Program-made: the position numbers and the translations under genes | In this document: piece after piece, positions 1-12,049 of the stretch | How positions within the stretch are numbered: the stretch's first letter is position 1 | How the letters are laid out: each line of letters begins with the position of its first letter | Notes under the pieces: model-generated | What the model saw: the letters and a program-made list of their open reading frames with translations, nothing else | What the model was told of the DNA's origin: nothing | Database searches by the model: none | Source of the DNA: Piper betle | Taxonomy: Eukaryota > Streptophyta > Magnoliopsida > Piperales > Piperaceae | DNA: 64,000 bases | Reading direction: 5' to 3' | Assembly: GCA_033002965.1 (NCBI GenBank) | Contig: JAURVB010014626.1 | Location: 26,807-90,806, forward strand

Positions 1-2
1 TC

Positions 3-440
3 TCTCCGACTAAGGGAAACACGAGATTCGGGACGCGAGGGAAACTCAGTCCGCGCTATATTGGACCCTTTGACGTGATTGAGCGCATTGGACCAGTGGC
101 ATATAGGCTAGCATTGCCTCCTCACCTATCAGCTGTGCATGATGTCTTCCACGTGTCAATGTTGAAGAAGTATCACCCTGACAACTCTCATGTTGTCAGC
201 TTCAAAGAGGTAGAGCTGCAACCGGACCTGACGTACCCAGAGGATGCAGTCCAAATCGTGGACCGAAGAGTGAAGATTCTCCGAAGAAAAGAAGTTCCCC
301 TAGTACGAGTGCAATGGACCCGACGAGGAGTTGAAGAAGCTACGTGGGAACGAGAAGATGAGATGAGGAAGCGATACCCAGAGTTGTTCGAGCAACCAGC
401 TTCACAACCAGGTACTACGCCAACATGTACATTTAGATGA
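3..440 (+). mobile_element. Ty3/gypsy Pol C-terminus: integrase tail plus chromodomain
   Basis: This is the last part of a Ty3/gypsy polyprotein. One frame is open from base 3 to the TGA at 438-440; the true start lies left of the window. The reading passes through the GPF/Y-type integrase C-terminal motif ([18 protein letters not shown]), the [12 protein letters not shown] segment found after it in chromoviruses, and a chromodomain-like end ([19 protein letters not shown], then [19 protein letters not shown]). Integrase joins element DNA to the host chromosome, and the chromodomain is thought to steer insertion to heterochromatin. The EEATWE..MRKRYP ending and the very long LTR fit the Tekay/Del group. 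Visible part intact; family certain, clade likely. Confidence 0.93.
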
Positions 441-491
441 GGAACATGGTTGAAACTTCCTTGGTTAAAATTTCGAGGACGAAATTTTTCT

Positions 492-503
492 AAGGAGGGA
501 AGG
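492..503 (+). promoter_or_regulatory. Polypurine tract of the gypsy element
   Basis: AAGGAGGGAAGG lies directly before the LTR and about 50 bases after the pol stop. This is the expected place and composition for the plus-strand primer of reverse transcription. Confidence 0.8.
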
Positions 504-3434
504 TTATAAAACCCGTGACTCGAGTCAGAGTTTTACAGGAGTGAACCAGTCGGTTCAACCGTCGGTTCGAGTCGAGTCAGCTTCATGGACCGCGAGCTGA
601 GTTGAGGCCAGCTGTGAGTTATGAGCGATGAGGGTCATGTATGCTCAAGTGTACGATGATAACGTCTAAAAGATGATGAAAAATGGGTTATCAAGTATAT
701 GGAGGTATACAGTATTGATTGTTATTTTTATTTGATCGTAGAATAGTTTTAGGCCGAATAACGCATTAGGACGCGTTGGATTATATTCGGGTGGGTTATT
801 AGTTATAGAACATATCATTTGGATGTTGTTGTGTTCGTTTGATTTTACGGGATTTTTCCCATATTTTTCTGGATTTTTTAGAATTTATTACGAACTAGTT
901 ATTATTTTGACTCGAGTCGGAATCGAGTCAAGCTTAATTTACGAAACTGCTATCGCACGATGTCTTCATCTTCCCGACACTTTCCTCTCCCAAACCCTAC
1001 CGCCGCTGTTGTGCCGTCGCCGCCGCCGACGCTGACGCTGCCGCCGATCAACGCCGCCCGCCCCGCCGTGCAGTCGCCGTGCCGCCACGACCCACCCGGC
1101 CACCGTCTCGCCGCCACGACGCCGGAATCGCCCCACAAGCCGCGACGCCTCCACTCGTCGATTCGCCGCCGTCCGGCCGCGTCGCCGCCGCTGTGACCAC
1201 CAGTCTCACCCCCTCGCTGTCGCCGACGTTTCCCCCATCATCCCGACCGCCGTCGAGGCCGGCCGCAGCCCCGATCGGAGCACGCCGCCGCCGCCACCCA
1301 TTTTCGACGCCGCCGCCGACAGCCATCGCCGCCCCGGTTGCTTTGTTTGACACCACCATTGGACCAAGCTCGTCGAGCTGGTGCCGATAGACCCCCTGAT
1401 TGCCCCAGTCCCGAATCATTGCCAGAAAACGCCGGAATCCGCTGGAAAACCGCCGACACTCGCCGGAAAATCGCCGAAACCGACGGAAAATTGGATTCGT
1501 GGGAAATTCGCTGGATCATCCGCCGAACGCACCCGAGTCCAATCTGATCGGACTTCGGACGCCGCTAGGTGCCGAATTCGAGTTTCGAGCCACGAAACGG
1601 AAACCCTAGCCGTCGCCAATTTTCGACAGACGCGAGGTATAATTTATTTTAACTTAATTATTTGAAAGTATTGATTATTAGAATTGCATGCTAGGATTGG
1701 TGAATTGTGTGTTATAATAATATATATAAATGTAGATTTGATTAAGGATAAAATATGAAATTTGTTTGATTGAGTGGTGTTAAAAATGGAGACTAAGAAA
1801 CTAATTAGGGTAACTAGGTAATGATCATGATCTAATGCAAACTAGCCTAAGTAGACTTGCTAGAATTGATATAGGTTGATGTGTGTTGATTGATGCGTGA
1901 TTGTGTTGATTGTGTGTGCATGCTATAGGATGTGTGATTCATCATGCGGGCGTTAGTTTTTAGCTTGATTGTGTAGGTACGGTGTAGGAGCTCGCCGCCT
2001 AGGCGCGTGGACCCGTTTGGAGCTTCTACCAGGTCCGTTTAGGACTCGTTCTCTGTTTTTACGCTATTCTATTGTGTATTTGATTTATCATGTGCAGGAC
2101 GAGTTAAGTGGCGTTTTATCGGATCCCACTTAACTCGGGCCATTTAGCCAACGGTTCTTTTTTTGGATTAATAACCCTCGAGGATGAGATCCCTCGAGTT
2201 TGTTTTCGAACTTCAGATCCAGCTCACGATGCCTTCGGGCCTATTGTATAAATCCCAACCCAGGCCTATATATATATATATAGTTTTCGCGTTTTCGGTG
2301 AGAGATGGAATGAGGGTTACTGACGGCCACGCCTTCAGATAGGGCGTGTGCTCGGAAGAGCGGGCTCTGGAGCTAGGGAGAACCCACTTCGTTCCCGAAG
2401 GATCCGGACAACTCCACCTTTGAGTTCCTCAAACCCGGAGAAGTGTGGAGGTTTACGGGTACTGCAATGCAGCGCATGTCTAGACTTGTGGTTCAAAGGG
2501 TACTGAAGGCGACTGCCTGAGAGTGCTCGGCCTTTGTGCTCAAGGCCAGGAGTAATATGGAAGGTGCAGAGGGCGGTAAGGAATGAGATTTGATGCGAGA
2601 AGCGATAGAGAAATGGCCAAGGTATGAGAATGAGAAAGAAAGGGGACGCTGTCGACCCGAGGGCGACGGCCCGACGGCGACGGCTCCCGTATGTGCCCTG
2701 ATGAGAGTTCTTGAGGAAGTATATGGTTTTGATTCAACAGGAGAGTTTGCTCTCCTGTGCCAGATTGATATTAGTTATTTTCCGGGCCGGTAACACTCGT
2801 TACTGACGGTTTTTCTATATATATGTAGGTGAGGAATGCGAGCGATGAAAGCTGTCGGGACTGCGGAGGAGCAGCACAGAACCGCGCACACATGTACCTG
2901 CCGCGTGTAATGTATAATGATGGTTGTGTTAATGCTATGTGAATGATTATTATGAATGTTTTTGTCTTGATGAATTGCTTGTTATGAAATGAACGGATAG
3001 ATGTGAATGAGTAGGGAGCCTTGGAGTTCAGACTCGGCTCAGGTGAAAACGAATGAGATAGTGATTGAATGCCATGGTAGATTGTTATGTTTTATCGTAT
3101 TTTGATAAAATATTTATATACCCTTGTTGTGGACAGGTTGGCCCCTATTGCACTTTTAGGGGAAACTTTGTCCGTTTTTCCGTAGTAGTATATATTTTCT
3201 TTTGGTTTCTCATTTATTGTTTTGTCTTGTCTTTGCTTGCACATCATGGCATGCATGTAGGACTCCGTTAGAATCCAATTGTTCCCATTCATGCATTTCA
3301 TATTTGCATCTCCATCTTGAGACGCCGAGAGTAGATCCGGGTCGGCTTAACCGAATCTAGTAGATTAGCGAACGGTTCGGTCGCCGGTGACATTTCCGGG
3401 TCGGTTCACGGGTGAACCGAAACGGGGTGTTACA
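504..3434 (+). mobile_element. 3' LTR of the chromovirus-type gypsy element (about 2.9 kb)
   Basis: The LTR starts at TTATAAAACCC, a mutated form of the TGTAAAACCC that opens the other copies in this window, and ends at GGGTGTTACA. The same start and end bound the solo LTR at 23796-26788, which supports both borders. Inside, in order: an AT-rich stretch with GACTCGAGTC-type cores (about 908-935), a GC-rich C-heavy block (960-1400), an AT-rich stretch, a TATA run (about 2266-2283) and a leader with a small hairpin around 2740-2757. ORFs in the GC-rich block are proline/arginine-rich in several frames on both strands and look like composition artefacts. Confidence 0.88.
2266..2283 (+). promoter_or_regulatory. 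Probable LTR core promoter (TATA run)
   Basis: A TATATATATATA run follows GGCCTA about 1.15 kb before the LTR end. The minus-strand solo LTR keeps the same TATA run next to AGGCCT at about 24912-24925. Conservation between independent copies suggests the LTR promoter; the start site cannot be fixed. Confidence 0.5.
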
Positions 3435-5281
3435 CCTAAGGCCGATTGAGCATGCCTTGCCTTGTGTGAACTCGACCAACACATGACCATGGCTGGCGAT
3501 CGTTACCACCACCGTCTCCTTGTTCTCACCATGGTTGTGTTGAACTCGCTGAGCTGGTGCCGACCCATAGCCCCGATCACACCTCCTCGCTAGCTAAGCC
3601 GCCACTGCCGAAAATCACCGAATTTTCGCTAAATCCCTCCTACCAAACCCAATCAAACTTTGGACACCATCGGGTGCCAAATTTGAATCCTGAGACACAC
3701 TACCAAACCCTAATCGTTGCTCGATTACTGTCGACTCACGGTATAATTGCCTTCGACTTAATTATTTAAAATTGATAATTATTAGCATAACATGTTAGGA
3801 CTTGATTGATTGACATGATGAAATACTTTGATTGTGAATAAAATAGAATTTGCATGTTTTGAATTGTATTGAATAAATGCTAATGATCTAATTAGGCAAA
3901 TTAAGTATGAGGTTGTAATTAACTGCTATGTAATTTACAAAATTATGATACAAATTGATTTGAATAGGACTAATTAGTGTTAACTACAATATTGCATCAT
4001 ATGATGAGTGTGTTACTTAGGATATGTGAATGCTTCATTTAGATAATGGGTGTTAGCTTTTAGATTTGATGTGTAGGTACGGAGATGTGAGGTAAGGGAA
4101 AAGTCAACTCGTAGTGTACCACAAGTTAGTGCATAGGTCAATCAAAGCAGGCTCTAGCTTGGTGAGCAGGTTGTTCCATTTCCAAGGGATCCTAACAACT
4201 TCACATTTTGAGTTCCTTAAACCCGGTGAAGTGTGGAGGATTACGGGTAATGGAATATAGCGCATGTCTAAACGTGTGGATTCAAAGGGCACTGAAGGTG
4301 CTTGCCTGAGAGTACTCAACTTCAATACTCTGGACCAATAGTTATACGGAGAATGTGGAGAACTTTAGTATAATGAATTTCCCGAGCATGGGATAGTATG
4401 AAAATGTTGAAAGAGGCATATGACCAATCATAATGTGACGCTATTTAAGCCAAGGCTTATTGCTCCTGATTAGTGCCCTTATGAGTGATTTAATGCAGAA
4501 GAATATATGATTGGTATTATTTAAAATGAGTCATCTCTCATTAGCTAATTTGGTTATTTAGTTATTATTGGACCAGTAATACTCGTTACTCACTTTCCTG
4601 TATTATATATGTAGATGAAGAGCTAAATGATTGAGCACTGTCTAGACTACGGACGCAATGTAGCATGTACACATATACCTGTCGAGATGGAATGAAAATG
4701 TGATATGAACTACTATGAATGGTTATGGATAAATACTAGGATGTTTTATTGCAGGAAATGTTTGCGTAAATTAATAAAATGATCTGTGTGATGACTATCA
4801 TGAATAAAACTGAACAGGATTAGCAAATGGGATCAAGACCTGACTCAAAAAAATAAAGTATATCATGATGTGAATGTTGGATGAAAAATACAATATTTTG
4901 GCAATTTTAAGGTTTTTATTGTTACATGTATGTATATATATATATATATACTATATATATATATATATATAAAATTATTGACATGGTGATGCCTATTTTA
5001 CTTTTAAGGGAAATTCTTTCCGTTTTGTTTTAAAATCCATTGCTTTTCAAATTTTTTTCATGGGTTGTTTTGTTTTAAATATGGATTACATATCATATCA
5101 TTCATCTAGAGCAATGTTAGAGCTTAACATCTCACCCATGCATTAAATGTTTACATCACCATCTTGAAACACTGAGGGTAGATCTTGGTTAGGTCGACTG
5201 AATTAAGTATATTAGAGAACAATTCGGTCACCTATAGGAATTCTGGTTCGGTTCACGAGTGAGCCAAATTCGGGTGTTACA
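3435..5281 (+). mobile_element. 5'-truncated older LTR of the same gypsy family
   Basis: This stretch repeats, at clear divergence, the right-hand part of the LTR at 504-3434: the GAGCTGGTGCCGA segment, the GGTATAAT...CTTAATTATTT stretch, the GTGTAGGTACGG segment, and the closing GGTGTTACA. It joins the younger LTR without a gap. The simplest reading is that the younger element inserted into this LTR and the missing left part is outside the window. A (TA)n run sits at about 4929-4971. Confidence 0.8.
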
Positions 5282-7131
5282 TGAACACTCAAAAGACTAT
5301 ATGTTTGTTGTCAATCACTCTGACGGGTCAGTGAGGGTAATTGAGAGTCGTGATGCATACTTCTTGAAAGAGCATCTTGATCCTAGAAACCCAATTCAAA
5401 GAGTACAATTGTTTGAGGTTCAAAGGCTTCAAGAGTCCAGTATGGATCAATAGCTAAACAAGTTGATCCTATCACCCGTACAATTAGACATAGACGTCCA
5501 CCTTCATACTTAGATGATCATGTAATATTATTGGATGTTAATGAGTTGAGTGAACTACCTATAGGTGAAGACCCTCAAACTTATGATCAAACTTTAAAAG
5601 TGAAGGACTCAAGTGAGTGGTTGAAGGCCATTGAAGAAGTGATTGAGTCAAGGGAAAAGAATAAAGTTTGGGAGGTGATTTTCTTGAGGGTCGAAAACCA
5701 TTAGGCTGTAAATGGATATTCAAAAAGAAATTAAAACTTGATGGGTTTATAGAAAAATGTAAGGCTAGGTTAGCAGCTGAAAGATTCAATTAAAAGGAAC
5801 GAGTTGATTATAAAGATACTTATTCTTCGGTGCCTGCATTTACCTATTTAATGATGTTACTAGCAATATTAGCATATATGGATCATAAGTAATATTAAAT
5901 GAATGTAAAAACTGCCTTCCTCAACTGTGAGTGAAAGGAAGAGGTTTATATACCACGACACAAAGGGGGTCAAGAAGATAAAGTGTGTTGGCTAACTAAA
6001 GCCATTTATGCACTGAAGCAGACACCTAGGCAACGATATTTTACTTTTCACAGTATGATAAGCGAATTTGATTATGTGTCTAATCCATTTGACCCATGTG
6101 TATATACTCAGGTTAGTGGGGGTAACTTTATTATTTTGTCTCTTTATGTAGATGGAATTATTAATGGAGAATAATCTAAATAAAATAATTAGGATTAAAT
6201 AGTGGCTCAAGTCCAGATTTGAAATGAAAGACATGAGTGAAGCCTCCCTTATCCAATGTATTAAAATTGAGAGGGATTGAAAGTGTAGAAACTTTTCCTT
6301 ATCTTAAGGATCATATCTAAAAAGTGTTTTAAAATATTATGGAATGGTCAGATGGAAGACCATGGATTCCCTTGTTTGTTTATAAAGGGGCAACTTTGTC
6401 TAAGAAAATAGCTCCATCATTTGATGAAGAAAGATTGGAAATGCAATCTAAACTTTATGGCCAAATTGTGGGTAGTTTGATGCATGTCATGTCATACACT
6501 CGCTCTGATTTAGGCTTTATTGTAAACTTACTGAGTTGATCTCAAAGTAACCTGGGCATAAAACATTGGAGCACGGTAAAACACATTCTTAGATATGTAT
6601 TGGGTACTATAGATTTAAAACTCGCGTTTTAGGCCGACGAGTCGATGCCTATCAGTTATACATATTCGGATTATGTGGGATATCCAGGTTTATGTTTGGT
6701 AGTGGTGCAATAACTTGGGCTGGCCAAAAACAAAAATATGTTTTTCGATCCACTATGGAAGGCCAAGTTTGTCACTTCTAGTCTTGCTGCTACAGATGTT
6801 GTGTGGATCAAAGGGTACAAATCTAAAGCTACAGATAATAACGGATGAACCTATTCAGTTGCTCTGTGATTACCAAGCAACATTATATACTTTGAAAAAT
6901 GGTGAAATCAGTTAAACAGACAAGTATACTGAGATATACTGCTATTTTATTTTTGACATTCCATAGAAGGGAAATTTGTGGTAAGCCAAATTCGAAATTT
7001 TAAGATGTTGGTGGATCCGTTAACAAAGGCATTAATTACAGATTCATTTCCGAGGTATGTCCGTAGCTACGGGACTTAGGAGAGACTACTATGGTTTCAG
7101 GTGGCCTCAGGGTGCATCGCGGGAGCGGGGA
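5282..7131 (+). mobile_element. Decayed Ty1/copia pol fragment (RT and RNase H)
   Basis: Fragments of a copia reverse transcriptase appear in shifting frames: a GCKWIFKKK-type start near 5703, KARLAAERF, VDYKDTYSSVPAF, the NVKTAFLN block near 5905, then CWLTKAIYALKQTPRQ (5983 onward), a catalytic-site remnant LYVDGI where YVDD is expected, and LYGQIVGSLMHVMSYTRSDL (6457 onward). RNase H-side sequence follows with many stops. Gag and integrase are absent; the element begins right at the end of the gypsy LTR, which probably inserted into it. Dead. Confidence 0.85.
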
Positions 7132-7560
7132 TGTTGGTTGTATGGGCTTGTAACCCATCAGTCAAGCATATATTGATCGTGAGGCACGGTGAAAAAAAAT
7201 TTATTTGGGCTGTGGAGATTTAAGTTAGTTTTTTGGTGGGATCCTTGGGCGAAGTCAATTAAGTGAAGAGTTATCTTATTGTGTCAATATTCCCTTTGGT
7301 GAAAAACTTCTGATCTTAATTGACTTAGAAGAAAAAATTTTAGCTCTTCTCGTGAGACGCCGATGAGGATGCCGTGTGCCCCACCGTCAATGTTCGGGAT
7401 GATAGACGGTGGCATCCCTCTCAGGTGTCGCCAAAATCTGCTCAACTTGGAAACTCCTGTGGTGATCCGTGCCGGAGGAAGCAAATTCTCCATCCCAAAT
7501 AGATAATTGTTGTTTAATTAACATCTTATACTTGGATTCAACTTCAGGTTTTATACATTG
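7132..7560 (+). mobile_element. Start of the copia 3' LTR, right border uncertain
   Basis: A purine tract (GGGAGCGGGGA) ends at 7131 and TGTTGGTTG follows, the usual polypurine-tract/LTR junction of copia elements, at the right distance after the RNase H remnant. The stretch contains a hairpin with arms CCACCGTC and GACGGTGG (about 7380-7412). I could not find a matching 5' LTR, so the right border is a guess. Confidence 0.5.
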
Positions 7561-8780
7561 AAAGGGTCTGGTACGGTACGTTTTTCATCATTTTATTTCG
7601 TAAATCAATTCTTAGATGTTTTATCAATTCTACCTAGTTGCTTGATTATTTATTTGTTGTTCAATACCTTCTCTGTTTTTTGTTACGATTGGGCATTATC
7701 TTATACATGCATGTCCAGCTTTCGGTTTAATATTTGGTTTAGTTTTTCCGATTATTCGTTTTGTGGTATGGGAAGAATCATTGGTATTTCTATTCATCCC
7801 TTCATAGCTTGTCTCTTTGTATAATATATATCTTGTTTAATTTAATTATCCTTCATATTACAAATTGAATTTGCAGATATGAAGTCTAAGGTTTATTCTT
7901 GTTGTTCTCTTAGTTTATATTAACTTACTTTATACTAGCATGGAGATACTCAAGTCTTATGTGAGCCCGTCAATTCATCTTGTAATTATTCATTTGGTTT
8001 CATCAAAAGAAAACTTTGCCGTAAATCTATATTTGAGCGTGTTAATGTTTTGGGTTCTGTACATGAATTCCAACAGTTGTCCGTGTGCTGCCATTGCTGG
8101 ATTTCCATCTCTGGCCACCCACGGCTCGGGCATGTCAGGCCCGATCGTATTCTGGCGGGACATGGTCACAGGTCAAGGTCTGACCCAACTGGACCCGGAT
8201 CACCCGATTCGATTCGTTTATGACAGTTTTGCGTCAATTTTTTATCATTTTGGACGGTTCGATGTATATTTTCGAGTCATGACCCTTATATATTCGTGTA
8301 TATCACTGAGTTGACATGTTTGTAACACGTTCATATTTTGTGTATTCACTGTATATTTTATCGCAATTACTGATTATTAATTGAAATTACGATATATTTA
8401 TTAACTAGAAACGATGATATCTAATTTAAATTCTGAAAATTTCGGTGAGCTTCTCATTATCTACCTAGCATTATTAAATGCCCAAATTATTGTGCGGGGT
8501 GATATTTTTAATTTATTGTGTTTCCTCTATGTTTTTTATTATTGATATTACTTTTTATTACCTTATTTATTTATTTATTAATTATTTAAAACTCATAAAT
8601 AATTCGCATGTTGTTGGTTGCATAACTTAATCTATGAATAAAGTAGACTATTAAAAAATATTTCAAGTTGTCTTTTGATTTGATAGATTCGTGCTTACCC
8701 AAATCTAAAGTTTGATCGGATGGCTGATTTCCCAGCTTTGATTAACTATGGAGGATTAAACCCTTTGATATTTTATATGA
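7561..8780. other. Intergenic, no gene recognised
   Basis: AT-rich DNA with a short GC-richer patch at about 8080-8220. The ORFs at 7558-7824 and 7940-8314 give low-complexity, hydrophobic translations with no motif known to me. Confidence 0.5.
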
Positions 8781-9075
8781 TTGACTGTTCAACTGTGTAA
8801 TGGTGCGACTGATTGTTGACTATTGATTGTTGAATGGTATTTGACTTTTTGATCAATTGATTTTTGATTGCTAAATTTGTCCGATCTCACCAAACTGATT
8901 AATTGATTGTTTTGACTTATTTGACCATAAATGTTTAACTATTGACTATGTTTAACTTTAGTTGACTGTACTAATTGTATTTGATCGTGATTAATTAATT
9001 GATTGATCAAATCAATAGTTTCATCGCATTTGACTGTCATTGATCGTTGATTGGCTGATCAGTTATTGGAATATT
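8780..9075. repeat. TTGA/TTGAC-rich simple tract
   Basis: The tract is dominated by TTGA, TTGACT and GATTGATT words over nearly 300 bases. It is cryptically repetitive rather than a clean tandem array. TTGAC is also the core of the WRKY-bound W-box, but density here most likely reflects slippage. Confidence 0.6.
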
Positions 9076-9238
9076 TTTACATGTATTTGACTGCCATTGA
9101 TAGTATGATACCGATTCCAAATATCCGATTGAGTACGTGGAGCTGCTAGGCGAAGCTGTGGATTATTTAGCGCTAAATTCATGTCTATGGGACTTATTGT
9201 CCCTCTTGATGACGAAAATATGGTACCATCCCATATTA

Positions 9239-9266
9239 TAATACAGAATGGTACCATTCTGTATTA
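9239..9266. repeat. 28-bp perfect palindrome
   Basis: The arms TAATACAGAATGGT and ACCATTCTGTATTA are exact reverse complements with no spacer. A second ATGGTACCAT core lies about 25 bases upstream (about 9220-9229). No gene adjoins it. Confidence 0.85.
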
Positions 9267-10091
9267 CAAGCCCTTTATACGAGTGCTTTAGAGGGCATTA
9301 CTGTTTTATCCCGGTATATATATACTACGGTAATATGTCAACCATCTTAAATGGCTTCAACCTATTGAATTTGAAACCAGCAACAAATCTTCAAGAAAAT
9401 AATACAAATAAATTTTTTAAAGCTTTTGTAAGTTAAGATTAAACACGTTTAACCTAATCTAAGTATAAACTTAATGTGATATAAAAATTATAAAAAATTA
9501 CTTACCTAAAATTACACAACTCATGTGGTCTAAACGAAATCACATATTAGAAATCGCCAATATCCACAGGATAGACTACCGAAACATCAGAGTTATCAAT
9601 GCATTAATAAAGTCATAGCATCAGAATAAAATTAATTCTCAAATGAATGTTTTGTTTTGACTGTTGAGCATATTTTTATAGAGTGAAAATGTGGTGGTTA
9701 GCAAGGAGTAACATCTTTTAGCTAATGAACATTCAATTAAACGTTGTAACCTTTAGTTAATGAGTGGGTTAATTAACAATAATTTGTAACAGTAAGTTAT
9801 GATAATTGGTTTCATTGAAGAAATTCTTAATAATTAGTTGGGTTAATTTACATTGCTATTGTCAACATGAAACTTTCAAAATACAGCATACCAATTATAT
9901 AACATGAACAAATAAGATTTTGATAAAGAACATTTGAACAAGAAGTGATTAATCAAAGACTGGCAATATTTCTCTAATGGCTAATTCAAAACATAAAAAC
10001 CATACAAAACATTTGCTATACATGAACTAATTCCTTTCAAAAAAATGCCTCAGTGGCTGCCATATTTGTGTCTGTCTGTACAATATATTGT
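9267..10091. other. Intergenic, no gene recognised
   Basis: AT-rich sequence between the palindrome and the TBL pseudogene. No coding signal or repeat boundary was found; its right end may include the old 3' flank of the pseudogene. Confidence 0.5.
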
Positions 10092-10316
10092 TCATGAGGG
10101 GATAAGAAGCATGGCAAAGAGAAGCTCATTCCATGCATCGGGCACCCCAGGAAGGCACCAATGGCTGCAATCATTCTTATTCTTCTCCTTCTTGCTGTTC
10201 TTTGTCTTGGCCGTCCGTGGCCGGAAGCTCACCAGATGCCCGTCTTTCTGGTAGGCCATCAACCTAGTGACACTGAGGTAGGAGACTGGAGTCTTCATCT
10301 CCGATAACAGACTCCG

Positions 10317-10366
10317 CAATCTTCACCATTGGTTTGTTGGACAATCTTCACCATTGATTTGTTGGG
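10317..10366. repeat. 25-bp tandem duplication inside the TBL pseudogene
   Basis: Two head-to-tail copies (10317-10341 and 10342-10366), differing at only a couple of positions, share AATCTTCACCATTG and TTTGTTGG. They lie just upstream (minus sense) of the C-terminal coding block and help explain its broken frame. Confidence 0.85.
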
Positions 10367-10454
10367 AGCCAAGTGAGACTCCTCCACAATGGGCTCAACT
10401 TCTACACCGCAGTCCCCATTGCTGTTCCATTGCCAACCTCTAATCGGCACTGTC

Positions 10455-10505
10455 AGAAGAAGAAGAAGAAGAAAAAGAAGAAGAAGAAGAAGAAGAGAGA
10501 GAGAT
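10455..10505. repeat. (AGA)n microsatellite
   Basis: About 15 AGA/GAA triplets with a few interruptions, ending in a short GA run. It lies in the insertion-swollen middle of the TBL pseudogene. Confidence 0.9.
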
Positions 10506-12049
10506 CAGAGCTGGACCGCCATTAGAATTAGTTCTTCCAATGTTGAAATTAAATTCATTTTCCAAGGATAGTATGCTCTATTTCAACTCAAGTCTTTCAA
10601 GTGACACAAGTAACACAAAATTCATGAAGGATAGGTTAAATTTTATTTGCGCAGAGCAAAACATAGATAAAACACAGGCAGAATAAGTTTTTAATTTCAT
10701 AGCTTAGATTCTTTTACTTAACATGATCAAAAAACTTAGTAGAACTAAATCAAATCAAACGCTGAGTAAAACCAAGATTAAGCTCAACTTGGCCTATAGA
10801 CACCCTTTATTATGTTTCACCATAAGATTTTAGCCTTATTTTTACTGTCTATAAACATTGGTTAATGCGTGTACGTATGATAGAATGTTTGGATAGTAAA
10901 AAATTGAAAGAAAGTGAGTGTGAAAAGAAAAAAATTAATTTTCCAATCATTTTTTTATATGTGTTCAGTTAGAAACGAAGGAAAATGTGTATAGCATTAC
11001 ACTCTTTTTTTATTTTTTATGAAAAAAAGTTACAAATAGATTTTCCATCATGAATAAAACAGATTCCTTTTCTTATATTGTCTTGCAAACCAAACAAAAA
11101 AATTATAATTTTTTCACTTTTAATTTCCCTTTCTCTAAATGTAAATATTCACTAACATGAATAAGAGTATAGTTGAACTAATTCGCATCGATTGACCAAA
11201 GTCAAGATTCAAACTTAACAAAACCTAATTAACTCCTTTATTAAGTTCTACAAAGATTGTGAAGTTAGTTTTACTGTCTACAAACATTTGACAAATACAC
11301 AGATCAGAAGCCATTGTTGAATTGAAATGGAAGGAAATGGCACCGGAAATGGGTCGAAAACAAGCCTCGGAAGAAGACTGGTGAGGAAGGAGTCGATGTT
11401 GGCGACGACCCATTTGCCCCCAAGTGCTCAAAGCCTTCTTGTACGCCTCTATGGCCTTCATCTCCAGGTACACCACATCCCCTTCTTTATAGTAATCCTT
11501 CCTGACCAACATTAATAGATAAGAAGCTGCTTGACATGATTGAGCAAAGAAAGAGATCAATGGCTTTAGCTGTGTTCACCCTTTGGATGGTTTGTCATGA
11601 GTCCACCAATGGCCGGTGTTGAACACGACGATTTCTGCACCTTTGTCCTTGGAAGAAGCGCTGTGCATCATGGAACGGCGATTTCTGCACCTTTCCCCTT
11701 CTTCTTGTACAAGGAACGGCGACTTTGCGAATTCAATAGATGTGTTGTAATCCTGAAAAACCATGGAGCAAAATGGTAGCATAATCCATGCCCAAACATC
11801 TGAAAATATGACAACAAAATCGTATCTATGCATCCATGCATGCAGCCATGTACGCAGAATTTGATGGCGTACTAGTATTTGCTCCTGCCAACTCTTGAGA
11901 TCCTCTGAAAGAGCGGACCCCTTTGTCACAGTCGCATTCCTAGGACTAAATTTTTCGCCCTCAAACACCCCTTGTGCGGCGTATTCTTCCTAGAAATACA
12001 TCCTTTCAACCTCTTCACGCAATGTAGTCCAACTATCAGAAGCCAATGC

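Larger units (their letters stand above)
10092..11752 (-). pseudogene. Trichome birefringence-like (TBL/PMR5, DUF231) O-acetyltransferase pseudogene
   Basis: TBL proteins are Golgi enzymes that O-acetylate xylan and other wall polysaccharides. Three family blocks are seen on the minus strand. Exon 11752-11580, after a TTTTTCAG acceptor, reads DYNTSIEFAKSPFLVQE and IVVFNTGHWWTH. Exon from 11501 reads DYYKEGDVVYLEMKAIEAYK and ends in STWG. The C-terminus, 10319-10092, carries DCSHWCLPGVPDAWNELLFA, the family's catalytic DxxH box, before a TGA. A GT-AG intron of about 78 nt separates the first two. Damage: a G insertion after STWG, a second shift before the VFFRG block, about 1 kb of AT-rich DNA between the STWG exon and the C-terminus, a 25-bp duplication just upstream of the C-terminal block, and no N-terminal GDS domain found. 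Almost surely non-functional. Confidence 0.88.

Noticed and set aside
960..1550. Overlapping proline/arginine-rich ORFs on both strands
   Set aside because: They lie in the GC-rich core of an LTR, open in several frames at once, and the equivalent blocks in other LTR copies give unrelated peptides.
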